Origin: CAZDAM01 sp964503595
GTDB lineage: Bacteria > Muiribacteriota > UBA6191
Direction of reading: 5' to 3'
NCBI GenBank assembly: GCA_964503595.1
Contig: CAZDAM010000009.1
Location: 1 to 53,668, forward strand
Length of the DNA: 53,668 nucleotides
Positions 31,693 through 41,365 of this stretch are shown piece by piece. The position numbers and the translations under genes are program-made. Positions within the stretch are counted from its first letter, which is position 1, and each line of letters opens with the position of its first letter. The notes under the pieces were generated by a model. It was not told the DNA's origin and did no database searches. It saw only the letters and a list, made by a program, of their open reading frames with translations.

Positions 31693-33027
31693 ATGCAACA
31701 GACACAAGCAGCCGCTCCCGTCTTGGGAAATTTTTTCGATTACAAGGTCGCTGATATCAGCCTGGCCGAATGGGGTCGCAAGGAAATTCGCCTCGCCGAG
31801 CAGGAAATGCCTGGCCTCATGGCAATTCGGGAAGAGTTCCGTGAAGAACAACCACTCAAGGGAGCCAATATCATCGGCTGTATCCATATGACGATTCAGA
31901 CAGCCGTTTTAATTGAGACTCTGGTGGAACTGGGAGCCAACGTCCGCTGGTCTTCCTGCAATATTTACTCCACTCAGGATCATGCCGCTGCAGCCATTGC
32001 CGCTGCCGGCATCCCCGTTTTTGCCTGGAAAGGTGAAACCGAAGCCGAGTACGACTGGTGTATTGAACAGACTCTGCTCTGGCCAGCCGGAATGGAACCA
32101 AACATGGTTCTGGATGATGGTGGCGATGCCACAATCATGCTGCATCAGAAATTCCCCCAGTTCCTGAAACACATCAAAGGGATCACCGAGGAAACCACCA
32201 CTGGGGTTCATCGCCTCTACGAAATGCTTCAGGATGGCACACTCAAGGTCCCGGCCATCAACGTTAATGACTCCGTAACCAAATCCAAATTCGACAACCT
32301 TTATGGCTGCCGCGAATCCCTGGCTGACGGCATCAAACGGGCAACCGACATCATGGTTGCCGGCAAGGTCGTTGTCATCGCCGGATACGGAGACGTGGGC
32401 AAAGGATGTGCCGATGCCATGCGCGCTCTGGGAGCCCGCGTTATTGTTACAGAAATCGATCCGATCTGTGCCCTGCAAGCCGCAATGGAAGGCTATCAGG
32501 TTATGACCATGGACAATGCCGCCCCCGTCGGTGACATCTTCGTCACAGCCACTGGCTGCTGCGATGTTGTGACTCACCGTCATTTCCTGGCGATGAAGGA
32601 TAAGGCCATCCTCTGCAATATCGGCCACTTCGATTCAGAAATCGAAATGAAATGGCTGGAAAGCAACAACGAGGTCAGGAACGAAAGCATCAAGCCTCAG
32701 GTGGATCTGTATCACCTGCCTAACGGAAATGGCCTGATTGTTCTCGCCAAGGGCCGCCTGGTGAACCTGGGCTGTGCAACCGGCCATCCAAGCTTTGTAA
32801 TGTCCTGTTCATTCACCAATCAGGTGCTGGCTCAGATCGAGCTCTTCAAGCACACTGAAAAATATCCGGTCGGAGTCTACACTCTGCCCAAGCAACTCGA
32901 TGAGAAAGTGGCCGCCCTTCACCTGGGCAAACTCGGTGCCGAAGTCACCGAACTCACTCCGACTCAGGCTAAATATCTGGGCATCAGGGCTGAAGGTCCT
33001 TTCAAACCAGAACATTATCGCTACTAA
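31693..33027 (+). CDS. ahcY: Adenosylhomocysteinase
   Basis: The 444-residue enzyme cleaves S-adenosylhomocysteine to adenosine and homocysteine using bound NAD, clearing product inhibition of methyltransferases. Diagnostic parts are the substrate-side SCNIYSTQDHAAAAIA, the INVNDSVTKSKFDNLYGCRE segment, the NAD loop VVIAGYGDVGKGCADAMRAL, and the C-terminal FKPEHYRY, which reaches into the neighbouring subunit. The length is normal for the form without the 40-residue insert. GAGG lies seven bases before the ATG. A hairpin terminator follows directly, so the gene is probably transcribed alone. Confidence 0.98.
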   Translation: MQQTQAAAPVLGNFFDYKVADISLAEWGRKEIRLAEQEMPGLMAIREEFREEQPLKGANIIGCIHMTIQTAVLIETLVELGANVRWSSCNIYSTQDHAAAAIAAAGIPVFAWKGETEAEYDWCIEQTLLWPAGMEPNMVLDDGGDATIMLHQKFPQFLKHIKGITEETTTGVHRLYEMLQDGTLKVPAINVNDSVTKSKFDNLYGCRESLADGIKRATDIMVAGKVVVIAGYGDVGKGCADAMRALGARVIVTEIDPICALQAAMEGYQVMTMDNAAPVGDIFVTATGCCDVVTHRHFLAMKDKAILCNIGHFDSEIEMKWLESNNEVRNESIKPQVDLYHLPNGNGLIVLAKGRLVNLGCATGHPSFVMSCSFTNQVLAQIELFKHTEKYPVGVYTLPKQLDEKVAALHLGKLGAEVTELTPTQAKYLGIRAEGPFKPEHYRY

Positions 33028-33055
33028 TCCTGACTGTTCAGGACAGGCAGGCACC

Positions 33056-33091
33056 AAAGGCCCCCCGGAAACCGAGGGGCCTTTACTTATT
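33056..33091. terminator. Hairpin terminator between ahcY and the kinase gene
   Basis: AAAGGCCCC and GGGGCCTTT form a nine-pair stem, with an inner CGG-AAA-CCG stem after one mismatch. Then comes TTTACTTATT on the plus side. It lies between two convergent genes and can act for ahcY; the minus-strand tail is poorer, and the hairpin touches the kinase stop region. Confidence 0.8.
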
Positions 33092-34262
33092 CCGGCTGAA
33101 TCCATTCTCCCGAAAGAGCCTTTCTTGATTCGGCTTTGGTATTCAGAAGCATTTTCTGATTAATGCCGGTAAAGCCATCTCTTAGGGCACTCTGAAAGCG
33201 GGGAGCAAACTGGTAGATCAAGCCAAAGCCTGCCAGTTGTATCAGACCGAATACGGTAAGCCATTTGAAACGCTGAACCCAGGCAGAACTTTCCGGGGTA
33301 AGTTGTATCTGCCCTTCCTGCAGAGTCTGGTTTCTTTTCAAAATCTCCTGATTGTGAATATGGGTCAGCCAGCCCCGATACTGGCGCTGAATCTTGCGAA
33401 TGGGCATATAATCATTGATAAAATCCAGGACCTCGGCCACATGTTCAGGGCGATCCTGAGGATCCGGCATCATCAGAACTGCGCAGAATTCCTCAAGAAC
33501 CAGTGAGTCTGTTCTGCCCTTTCTTAAAGAAAGCTTCATCTTCTTCTCATAAATTTCCACAATGCTGTCGCTGTTTTTCAAGGGAGAGGGCAAACGACGG
33601 GTCAGCATTTCCCAGGTTATGACACCCAGGGCATATAAATCGGCTCTGGCATCCACGACCCTTCCTTGGGGATTGATCTGTTCCGGGGCCATGTAATCCA
33701 CTGTCCCCAGGACGGTACCCGGAAGAGTCCGGGAGAAATCCAGATCGCGGACCACCCCGAAATCCAGGAGCTTGATTTCCCCTTCCGAGGAAATCAGGAT
33801 GTTCTCGGGCTTCAGATCACGGTGACAGTAACCGGACTGATGAATCTCAAGAAGGGCCCGGCTGACTTCTCCCAGAATATGCAGAATCGCGGCTTCCGGA
33901 AAAGGAGAGTGGCGGCGAATCCATTCCTTGAGGCTCATACCTTCCACATATTCCATGATGATGGCCAGGGCGCTTTTCTCTTCGACCAGTTCATGGACCC
34001 TGACAATCTGGCGGGAGTGCAGAGACTCAAGAATTTCAAACTCGGCCATGAAGCGCTCCCGCTTGCGGCGATCCTTCAGAAATTCAGGATTCAGAAGTTT
34101 GGCGGCAAAAAGCCCACCGGACTCATCCTCGACCTTGTAGACTGAAGCCATACCCCCTGCACCGAGCGGACGGCCGATCATCCTGTATGCTCCCAGCATT
34201 CTGGGGCCGGACTTAACGACGGGTTTGACCGATTCTTCTGTTTCCTCGCGGGGTTCTTCCAT
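33087..34262 (-). CDS. Membrane-bound serine/threonine protein kinase
   Basis: The 391-residue protein has a Hanks-type kinase domain (about 20-290) with all key motifs: the Gly-rich loop GRPLGAGGMASVYKV, AAKLL with the ATP-binding Lys, HRDLKPENILI with the catalytic Asp, LLDFGVVRDL, GTVDYMAPEQ and DLYALGVITWEML. A single membrane segment at about 339-358 (WLTVFGLIQLAGFGLIYQF) leaves a short C-terminal part of about 35 residues outside the cytoplasm. There are no PASTA or other sensor repeats. The start at 34262 is set by AAGGAG; a longer frame upstream reads as non-kinase sequence and overlaps the divergent promoter. It is divergent from the clostripain-like protease. Confidence 0.92.
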   Translation of the reverse strand: MEEPREETEESVKPVVKSGPRMLGAYRMIGRPLGAGGMASVYKVEDESGGLFAAKLLNPEFLKDRRKRERFMAEFEILESLHSRQIVRVHELVEEKSALAIIMEYVEGMSLKEWIRRHSPFPEAAILHILGEVSRALLEIHQSGYCHRDLKPENILISSEGEIKLLDFGVVRDLDFSRTLPGTVLGTVDYMAPEQINPQGRVVDARADLYALGVITWEMLTRRLPSPLKNSDSIVEIYEKKMKLSLRKGRTDSLVLEEFCAVLMMPDPQDRPEHVAEVLDFINDYMPIRKIQRQYRGWLTHIHNQEILKRNQTLQEGQIQLTPESSAWVQRFKWLTVFGLIQLAGFGLIYQFAPRFQSALRDGFTGINQKMLLNTKAESRKALSGEWIQPE

Positions 34263-34412
34263 GAGTGCACTCCTTGACTCTGCCCCATCGACTGGCAAAG
34301 TCCCGGTATAAACTTCAAATCGAAATGCAACTTCAGAGATCCGACTGACGTATACAGAATGGACCATCAAAGTTCTGAAATGTCCAAAGAATAGAGTTTT
34401 CCAGTTCCGGGA

Positions 34413-34440
34413 TTGACGCTTCATGACGGTCCATTACAAT
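34413..34440 (+). promoter_or_regulatory. Sigma-70-like promoter of the clostripain-family gene
   Basis: TTGACG and TACAAT are 16 bp apart, five of six matches to each consensus hexamer. This is the best complete promoter in the window. The transcript would have a leader of about 56 nt with a hairpin and a strong Shine-Dalgarno sequence. Confidence 0.65.
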
Positions 34441-34471
34441 TGAGTCCACGTTTCACTTGCGAAAGGAATTT

Positions 34472-34487
34472 GCCGGATTTATCCGGC
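34472..34487 (+). promoter_or_regulatory. Hairpin next to the ribosome binding site of the protease gene
   Basis: GCCGGA and TCCGGC form a perfect six-pair stem with a TTTA loop, ending three bases before the AAGGAG ribosome-binding site. It may protect the mRNA or tune translation. Confidence 0.4.
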
Positions 34488-34502
34488 TCCAAGGAGCTTC
34501 AA

Positions 34503-35705
34503 ATGAAGAAAACACTGTTCAAAGGAATCATGGCTCTGGGACTGGCCGGTGCTTTTACAGCCCCGCTGGTAGCTGCTGATGCCGCACCTGCATCCAAAAA
34601 AGCCTGGACTTTCATGGTCTTTCTGAACGCCGACAACAATCTGGACCGCTTCGGAGTTGAGGATATTCAGGAAATGGCCCGTGTGGGTTCCAACGAGGAT
34701 GCCAATGTTATCGTGCAGATTGACCGTGCTTACGGCAAGCCTGCCCAGCGCCTTTACATCAGGAAAGGCCGCTATGATGTTCTGGAAGACATGGGCGAAG
34801 TCGATATGGGCTCTGTTGATGTTTACACCGACTTCGTGAAATGGGGCGCCGAAAACTACCCCGCTGAACACTATGCCGTCATCATGTGGAATCATGGCTC
34901 CGGCTGGACCAAAAAACCCGGAACAGAAATCCGCGGCATCTCCTATGACGATCAGTCCCACAACCACATCACGACCAATCAGCTCACTGAAGCTCATGCC
35001 AAAATTCAGGATATTCTGGGTAAAAAGCTTGATGTACTGGCTTTTGATGCCTGTCTGATGCAGATGGTGGAAGTCGCTTACGCCGTAAAGGACAACGTCG
35101 AAATCATGCTGGCTTCCGAAGAAGTTGAGCCGGGCGAAGGCTGGGCTTATGTAGAGGCTCTTCAGGCTCTGCAAAAAGGTGGCAGCGCTGAGGAATTCTC
35201 AACTGAAGTTGTGGATACCTACATCACTTCCTACATGAACGGAAGCCAGGGCAACCGCCAGGCAACCCAGGCCTGGGTATACCCTGCTAAAATCGACGGC
35301 GTTGTGACAACTCTGAACGCACTGGCCGCTGATCTGATGGGTACTCATACCGAAGAAATCAAATCCGCTATCTCCAAGGTTCAGCGCTTTTATGAGCGCT
35401 CCAATGCCGATTTGATTCACTTCCTGGAACTCCTGGATGCTCAGGTTTCCGATGCTGACCTAAAAGCTAAAATCGCTGCTGCTGTTGCTGCCGTCAAAGA
35501 ATTTGTCGGTCATAGCAACAACACTGGTGGCCGCATGGCCAATGCCAACGGTACCGCGATCTACCTGCCAACCCGTGGCTGGTCTTTCAGCGACAAGTAT
35601 CTGAATCTGGAATGGGCTAAAGCCACTCAGTGGGACGAGTTCCTGCAAGCTCATTTCGCAGCCTCCAACACTCTGGCTGAAGATCTGGAGAACATGGAGG
35701 AGTAA
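34503..35705 (+). CDS. Secreted clostripain-family (C11) cysteine peptidase
   Basis: The 400-residue protein has a signal peptide (1-22, ending PLVAADA). The catalytic His lies in VIMWNHGSGW (about 127) and the catalytic Cys in LAFDACLMQMVEVAY (about 182), as in family C11. The early TFMVFLNADNNLDRF strand is also typical. C11 enzymes cut after basic residues and need an internal cleavage; whether this one does is not visible. AAGGAG lies six bases before ATG 34503; a longer frame upstream overlaps the promoter and lacks a signal. The good promoter, strong Shine-Dalgarno sequence and stable terminator suggest a highly expressed single gene. The residues after the signal are Ala/Lys rich and soluble. 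Confidence 0.93.
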   Translation: MKKTLFKGIMALGLAGAFTAPLVAADAAPASKKAWTFMVFLNADNNLDRFGVEDIQEMARVGSNEDANVIVQIDRAYGKPAQRLYIRKGRYDVLEDMGEVDMGSVDVYTDFVKWGAENYPAEHYAVIMWNHGSGWTKKPGTEIRGISYDDQSHNHITTNQLTEAHAKIQDILGKKLDVLAFDACLMQMVEVAYAVKDNVEIMLASEEVEPGEGWAYVEALQALQKGGSAEEFSTEVVDTYITSYMNGSQGNRQATQAWVYPAKIDGVVTTLNALAADLMGTHTEEIKSAISKVQRFYERSNADLIHFLELLDAQVSDADLKAKIAAAVAAVKEFVGHSNNTGGRMANANGTAIYLPTRGWSFSDKYLNLEWAKATQWDEFLQAHFAASNTLAEDLENMEE

Positions 35706-35728
35706 TCCTCAAAATTCCTAAGTGAAAG

Positions 35729-35758
35729 TGGCCCCTCTTCGGAGGGGCCATTTTTTTT
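35729..35758 (+). terminator. Rho-independent terminator after the protease gene
   Basis: TGGCCCCTC and GAGGGGCCA form a nine-pair stem closed by a C(TTCG)G tetraloop, a very stable type, followed by eight T. It also lies just outside the stop of the convergent HEAT/TPR gene. Confidence 0.96.
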
Positions 35759-35774
35759 GGAGTCAAAATGATGT

Positions 35775-38639
35775 TCAAGGATCTGAAACCGTCGATGAAA
35801 CACTCACCATTTTCTGGCGAATCCTGCCGATTAGACCTTGAATCTCTTCGGGGAGATTCTCTTTTTCCATCAGCCGGACAAACAGGTTTTCCGTACGCTC
35901 AAAATTTCCCTGAACATAATGAAGCATGGCCAGATTGTAGAGGGTTTTGACATCCTCCGGTCGCTCCCGAAGGATTTTCAGAAAGACCTGCTCGGCCTTG
36001 GTGTACTGCTTCAACTCAGCCAGAATCCGGGCCTTAAGAGACTGATTCTTGATTCTATCCGATAGGGCACAGGCCTGATTCACTGCCTGAAGAGCTTCCT
36101 CAAACTGACGGGCAGAAACCAGATCCAGAGCATTCCGATAGAATTTCTCCGCCTGCTCTTCGCGGGAATTCTTGACGTGCTCTTCCAAAAGCTCAGCCCA
36201 CTTTTCTTCTCCCAGAAGCTCCCTTAAGGCCTTGCGTACAACAACCCGCAAAGAAGGATCCGATCGAACCAGCATTTGCTTAAGCGGCTGAATCGACCTT
36301 TCATCCCGGCTTGCCGCCAGAATCTCAATGGAGAGATGGCGAATCCCGCTATCCTCCATGCGCATATACCCGACTGCATCCTCATAAGTCGGCTCACACT
36401 CCATCAAAGCCTTAAGACCCCGGGAAGTAAAATCCAGATTCGGCCCCGGCAGAACCTCCCGGATCGATGCTGCCAGAAGCGGATGGGCACAACCTTCGGC
36501 AACCTTGAACCATTCGCGGAAAAAACCGTCCGGAAGCATGCTTTTCAGGGGCAGCCGGGCCAGAAGGATTTCGGCAATTTCCTGACGTAGTCCTGAAGGC
36601 GCATTTCGGGCAAAACTTGCAAAGGAGCGGAGAATTTCGCGCCGGACCAGCCAGTGTTCGTTGGAAAGTTCAGCCAGCAGCAGGTGCAAGGCTTCTTCCT
36701 GATGCATCCTGCCCAGAGACTGAATCACAGCAAGCTTCATTTCCAGATCTTCGCTTTCAAGAAGAGGCTTCAGATACCCCAGAATCTTTTCACTGGGAAT
36801 TCTCCCCAGAGCCACGACAGCTTCCCTTCTTAAAGCCGGATATTCATCTTCCAGAATTTCCAGAAGGGGCTCAAGCGAAGAGGAATCGGCTTTTTGGGTC
36901 AGTGCCTTCAGTGCATTCAGGCGCACTTTCCAGTCGGAATGCTGAAGCAGGGTGTGCAGGATATCCAGAATTTCATCGGAAGCCTTTTCTGCCATGAAAA
37001 CAGCCCAGAAATGAGCTTCCTTGTGCGAGCTCTCCATCAGTTCCGGCAAGAACCTGCGCACCGTTTTGGCATCCTCGGAGAGAATCTCGGCAGCAATCTC
37101 ATAAACCTGACGGGGCCATTTTTCACTGAAGACCATCACCAGCCTGGGATAGGCCGTGGCGCCCATTCCCTTCAGAATCGACATCACATTGGCATTGATG
37201 CCCGATTGCTTGAACTGGAGGGTTTTCAGAAGGGCATCCAGAAAAAGGCGGTCCTGGCTTTTGTTCAAAGCCTTGGTCATCCAGAAAACCCGGCTCTCAT
37301 CACCCGATTCAAGCTCCTGAAGAACCAGTTCCCTCGGAAGATTATCCATGCGACCCAAAGCTTCAGCCACTGCGGTTCTTAAGACCCAGTCATCCTGGGA
37401 AAAGAGCCCGATCAGGGCCGGGATCGAGCGGGGATCATTGAGCATTTCAAAAATCTGCACCACCCAGTAGCGCCGATTGGAACCCCCCTCCTCAAGTTCC
37501 CGGATCAAAATTTCAAGGGAAGGCTTCAGGCGGGCAATCGAACGGGCAGCTTCGGCCCTTACTTTCCAGCGGCTGTGGTCCAGAAGTTCGAGAAGAATTT
37601 CCAGAACTTCCTCATCCTGCTGCCAGTCCCCAAGCGACTGGATGGAAAGGAGCTGAATGTCCGTATCTTCCTCATGGCAGAGGGTTTTGAAAATCCCCAG
37701 AGTAAAGGGAAGGTGCATCCGCCTCAGGGCCGAAAGGATCCAGAATCTTCCTTCCTTGTCCCGTTCATAGAACTTTTCAATCAGGGGGCCGATGGTGACA
37801 TCTCCAATTCTTCCCAAAGCCTCGGCAGAATGCAGACGAATGATTCTGGAATCATCATCCAGACGATCAATCAAGGTACTGATGGCATGCTCCCCAAGTC
37901 CCCCCAGAGCTTCGATAGAAGCATCCCGGACTCTGGTGGAAGGATGCTCCATAAGCTGCATCAGGCTCCCCAGAACATCAGAGCCACCAATCTGGGCCAG
38001 GGCCTGGGTCGCGACGGCCAGGATCTCTTCATCTTCTGCATGCTCAAGAATCCTGAGAACGGTTTCCTGCTCTCCCTTCATCCGCATCTCTCCAACCAGC
38101 TTCAGAAGCCAGTAGAGACTTTCCTTATGGAGGTTGTCCTTGCGGATCGCATGGGAAATTGCCGAGGAAGCACGATCCCCTGCCATGAGCATGGATCGGT
38201 ACACCATGTGGCGACGATTCCAGCTTGAAGAGGAAAGCTCCCCCAGAATCCTGCCGAAAAAAGTCTCGCGAAAACAGCTGAGGGCACGGGCAGCCTCTTC
38301 CCTGACATCCTCATCCGGATCTCCAAGTCTTTCCAGAAGCGGTTCAATCAGAGTCGGCCCCGGATACTGGCTCAAAGCCCGGATCACCTCAAGACGGACC
38401 AGACGGGAAGCATCCTGCATCAACTGCAGAAGCTCCTGCTGGGTCTGGCTGTCCAGCATTCTTGCAAGCCCGCAGACTGCCCAGTAACGGACTTCAGGGT
38501 TTCTGTCCTTTAAAGCCTGAAGGATGGATTTTCGGGCAAAGGGGTCCGGATCCTCAGCCAGGGCTCTGGCCGCCTTGATTCTGACTTCCGGGCGACCATC
38601 CTGAAGCTGGACCAAAAGTACATCCAGATCTGCTGCCAT
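35775..38639 (-). CDS. Large HEAT-repeat protein with C-terminal TPRs
   Basis: The 954-residue protein has no signal peptide or membrane segment. HEAT repeats fill almost all of residues 1-790, each about 31-37 residues with a RxxAxxALG-type second helix (VRIKAARALAEDPDPFARKS, VRDASIEALGGLGEHAISTL, LRREAVVALGRIPSEKILGY). The last 130 residues are TPR-like (SARQFEEALQAVNQACALS, PEDVKTLYNLAMLHYVQGNF). Such solenoids bind other proteins; no enzyme domain is seen. The gene is 20 bp after the outer-membrane barrel gene, and the two follow xerD with a TAATG overlap, so they probably share a transcript. Its role, perhaps a cytoplasmic scaffold for envelope or secretion machinery, is a guess. Confidence 0.85.
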   Translation of the reverse strand: MAADLDVLLVQLQDGRPEVRIKAARALAEDPDPFARKSILQALKDRNPEVRYWAVCGLARMLDSQTQQELLQLMQDASRLVRLEVIRALSQYPGPTLIEPLLERLGDPDEDVREEAARALSCFRETFFGRILGELSSSSWNRRHMVYRSMLMAGDRASSAISHAIRKDNLHKESLYWLLKLVGEMRMKGEQETVLRILEHAEDEEILAVATQALAQIGGSDVLGSLMQLMEHPSTRVRDASIEALGGLGEHAISTLIDRLDDDSRIIRLHSAEALGRIGDVTIGPLIEKFYERDKEGRFWILSALRRMHLPFTLGIFKTLCHEEDTDIQLLSIQSLGDWQQDEEVLEILLELLDHSRWKVRAEAARSIARLKPSLEILIRELEEGGSNRRYWVVQIFEMLNDPRSIPALIGLFSQDDWVLRTAVAEALGRMDNLPRELVLQELESGDESRVFWMTKALNKSQDRLFLDALLKTLQFKQSGINANVMSILKGMGATAYPRLVMVFSEKWPRQVYEIAAEILSEDAKTVRRFLPELMESSHKEAHFWAVFMAEKASDEILDILHTLLQHSDWKVRLNALKALTQKADSSSLEPLLEILEDEYPALRREAVVALGRIPSEKILGYLKPLLESEDLEMKLAVIQSLGRMHQEEALHLLLAELSNEHWLVRREILRSFASFARNAPSGLRQEIAEILLARLPLKSMLPDGFFREWFKVAEGCAHPLLAASIREVLPGPNLDFTSRGLKALMECEPTYEDAVGYMRMEDSGIRHLSIEILAASRDERSIQPLKQMLVRSDPSLRVVVRKALRELLGEEKWAELLEEHVKNSREEQAEKFYRNALDLVSARQFEEALQAVNQACALSDRIKNQSLKARILAELKQYTKAEQVFLKILRERPEDVKTLYNLAMLHYVQGNFERTENLFVRLMEKENLPEEIQGLIGRIRQKMVSVSSTVSDP

Positions 38640-38659
38640 ATCATTTTCCTCTGTCTTCC

Positions 38660-41365
38660 CTAAAAGTCCATGGAGACTTTCACATTCATCACGGATGCCG
38701 AGTAACCGGTTCCCTTGGAAGAAGGAGCCTCGGTCTCTCTCTTCAGAAGCCCTTCCAGACGGGCATCTTTGAAGATTTCCTTCTGCACGGACAGCTGGAG
38801 TTTTTCCAGATCGGCTGTATCCTTCGTGCGGCGATCCTCGGATTGCCCCCGTTCAAGATCAAGCCCAACCCTTAAATCACTCTCTGAAGGAGTATAAACC
38901 ACTCCAGCCCCGACTGTGAGGCGTTCCTGCTCTTCGCGTCCGGCCAGATCGATCCGGGTCAGGCGGGCATTGGCCCTCCAGGAGTAGCTGAAGGTTCGAT
39001 CCACCTGAAATTCGTTCTCTACGGTATCAAGCCAGTCCCGGACCTTCAAATCCTGCTCCTCAGCTTCACGCCACTTCAGGGTCAGAGACCATTTTTGATT
39101 GATACTTCGAACCAGCTCTGCCTCTTTCTCCTCACCTTTGGTGTCCAGATTCGAGGTTACATTGCTGCGGTCCCGATGCCGCCAGGAAATTGAAAGACGG
39201 CTGTTCCAGGGCAGTCGGTAGCGCATATCCCAGCTCATATCCTCACTACGGGATAATTCCTGTTCGACAACCTGCTCTTCTTCCTTGGAAAAACGCCAGC
39301 TCAAGCGATGATCCATTTTCCGGTTGGGTTCATAGCGCAATACCTGAGAAGCCTGAATGGACTGAACCGGGTTGGTCGGAGTGACATAATCCTGACGCCT
39401 CAGAGGATCCTTGAGATTACCCAGATTCAGGTTGCTTTCTTCCTTGATAATCCGCCGTTTGACTTCTTCTCTGGCTTTCATGTTCCACTGAAGCTGGCGG
39501 CCCCTTTTAAAGCTCAGATCGATTCCGGATGCCCGTCCCAGAGTATTTTCCCCGGTCTTCAGGTTTTCTTCCTCTCTTCGAACCAGTTCCAGCTGGGACT
39601 GGAAATCACGGGAGGGCCGAAAATTCAGCTTCAGTGTATGGTGATCCGAGCTTGCCGTGGGAGAACTTAAAATGATGTCTCCAGTATCTCTGGTCTGATA
39701 ATTCCAGGACCAGCTGAAACGGTTGGAACCATCAGAAAAGAGCCCGGCGACCCTTTCCTCAATCGATTCCCCGCTGACACTCAGAATCTGGTTTTCCTCA
39801 CTCATCCACTCAGTCTGCCCCTTCAAGCGCGGAAGGATCGGAAAACTTGCTCCTGCCCGATTTCGGCGCAGGGTCCGATACTGGGTTCCTCCAGTGGCCT
39901 TTTCCACCGGCTGGTTTTCATTGCGCACCGAAAAGGATAAGGGAACCTCTCCAACCTTCCAGTTCAGATTGCCTTCGGAGGAATAGAATTCACTCGTATC
40001 CTTGCTCGGATCCGAGTCCAGATTCGTCCGGGACTGCCGGAATTCCTGGGATACTTCCAGGCGGTTGTAATCCAGATTCAGGCGGGCCGAACTCTGATCG
40101 ATATCCCCAACCAGATTGCCATCTTCCCCCTGGGCCAGAAAGGCATCGCGCCCGATGCTTCTGAAATCTGGAGCAATTCTTTCCTTCTGAACGCGAAACT
40201 GATGATGGGCCCCCTTGCCAGACAGGGCAACATCCACAGCCATCCCGGCCAGATCCGGCTTGGTATGCGACATGACATCCTGCTTCAAGGTCGAACGGGC
40301 CAGTTCAAAGTCAGCCTGGATGTCACGGCCCAGACCCAGGACACCATCGATTCCATATACGTCCAGCATCTGGGGAGTCAGGCTGGTGGAGGCCGTAATC
40401 GCCTCGGAAATTTCATCCGAAGATCGCCCCCAGCTCAGGCCAATGCGATTCGCCCCATTGAATTCGTACTCTTCACGAATCCCGAAGATACGGTTTTTGA
40501 AGGCATTTCCATCTCTTAAGGATTCATATTCGACAATAATGGAAGCTGTACTTTCCAAGGGCAGGAGTTTCAGGTCAAATTCGAGGGTTCCGCCTTCATA
40601 ATCCACCCGGTAATCCACCCCGGGGGTCAGTTCCCGCCCATCGATCAGGACTCTTTCCGAACCAGGTACAACCGGAGCTTTCTTCAGAAGGTATTCCCGC
40701 TGAAGCCCCTGTCCGAAGAACTGCTCTCTTTCCGTCACCCCTTCACTTCGGGCCATCATGAAAGAGGATTTGAGCTTTTGATCCTGCCGGGAATAGGTAA
40801 TCCCCAGAGCTTTCTTGCGATTCATGATGAAACGGGTTCCCGGAATACCGATCTCAAGACGCCCGGCAGCAGCTTCAAAATCCTCCCCTTTGATTTTCAG
40901 AAGGAGCTTGTCATCCACATCCCGATCAGCCGAGTCATCAAAGACAGCATGAATCTCGGTACCTTTGGAAAGTTCACCCTTCAAGGTCACCCGGGTATGC
41001 TGCTCGATCTTGCTATCCGTAATCGCCTGGGGGTTGTTCTGGACAAACTGGTTGAAATCCCCGCTGTTCTTGTAGTTGTTGTATTCAAAGGTCTTGGTAC
41101 CCCAGACATCCAGCCAGGGCTCAAATCTTTCTTCTGCCATTTTTTCTGCGGCTTCCGAAGAAGAGCTGCGGGTGCCCGTAACCACAGGAGCAGTCGGTTT
41201 TGACTTCTGATAGATGGAAGGAAGAACCAGCCAGCCAAGTCCGGCAGCCGCAAAGGTTGAAGCTGTCTGAGGGGTACTGGAAGCTGTACTGACAGGCTGA
41301 GCCGACTCACTTTCCGCAGAAAGTGGCGGGACCAGAAGCAGTATCAGAAGCCAGACAGAGCGCAT
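38660..41365 (-). CDS. Probable outer-membrane beta-barrel protein
   Basis: The 901-residue exported protein has a signal peptide (1-17, ending PPLSAES) and a low-complexity Ser/Thr/Ala stretch. From about 80 onward short alternating strands dominate, with many charged and aromatic residues (LKWREAEEQDLKV, SRLSISWRHRDRS, AQVDRTFSYSWRANARL-type segments), and the chain ends MNVKVSMDF with a terminal Phe, as outer-membrane barrels often do. Around 245-270, VPGSERVLIDGRELTPGVDY followed by RVDYEGGTLEF resembles the turn-rich repeats of large barrel proteins such as SprA. It overlaps xerD by one base (TAATG) and precedes the HEAT/TPR gene. A barrel is inferred; the cargo is unknown. Confidence 0.7.
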   Translation of the reverse strand: MRSVWLLILLLVPPLSAESESAQPVSTASSTPQTASTFAAAGLGWLVLPSIYQKSKPTAPVVTGTRSSSSEAAEKMAEERFEPWLDVWGTKTFEYNNYKNSGDFNQFVQNNPQAITDSKIEQHTRVTLKGELSKGTEIHAVFDDSADRDVDDKLLLKIKGEDFEAAAGRLEIGIPGTRFIMNRKKALGITYSRQDQKLKSSFMMARSEGVTEREQFFGQGLQREYLLKKAPVVPGSERVLIDGRELTPGVDYRVDYEGGTLEFDLKLLPLESTASIIVEYESLRDGNAFKNRIFGIREEYEFNGANRIGLSWGRSSDEISEAITASTSLTPQMLDVYGIDGVLGLGRDIQADFELARSTLKQDVMSHTKPDLAGMAVDVALSGKGAHHQFRVQKERIAPDFRSIGRDAFLAQGEDGNLVGDIDQSSARLNLDYNRLEVSQEFRQSRTNLDSDPSKDTSEFYSSEGNLNWKVGEVPLSFSVRNENQPVEKATGGTQYRTLRRNRAGASFPILPRLKGQTEWMSEENQILSVSGESIEERVAGLFSDGSNRFSWSWNYQTRDTGDIILSSPTASSDHHTLKLNFRPSRDFQSQLELVRREEENLKTGENTLGRASGIDLSFKRGRQLQWNMKAREEVKRRIIKEESNLNLGNLKDPLRRQDYVTPTNPVQSIQASQVLRYEPNRKMDHRLSWRFSKEEEQVVEQELSRSEDMSWDMRYRLPWNSRLSISWRHRDRSNVTSNLDTKGEEKEAELVRSINQKWSLTLKWREAEEQDLKVRDWLDTVENEFQVDRTFSYSWRANARLTRIDLAGREEQERLTVGAGVVYTPSESDLRVGLDLERGQSEDRRTKDTADLEKLQLSVQKEIFKDARLEGLLKRETEAPSSKGTGYSASVMNVKVSMDF

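Larger units (their letters stand above)
34263..34502. other. Divergent intergenic region between kinase and protease genes
   Basis: This gap holds the leader of the kinase on the minus side, where I see no strong promoter, and the promoter, hairpin and Shine-Dalgarno sequence of the clostripain gene on the plus side. Confidence 0.5.

Noticed and set aside
34479..35174. Minus-strand frame of 231 codons
   Set aside because: It lies opposite the clostripain-family gene, which has a promoter, Shine-Dalgarno sequence, signal peptide and catalytic residues.
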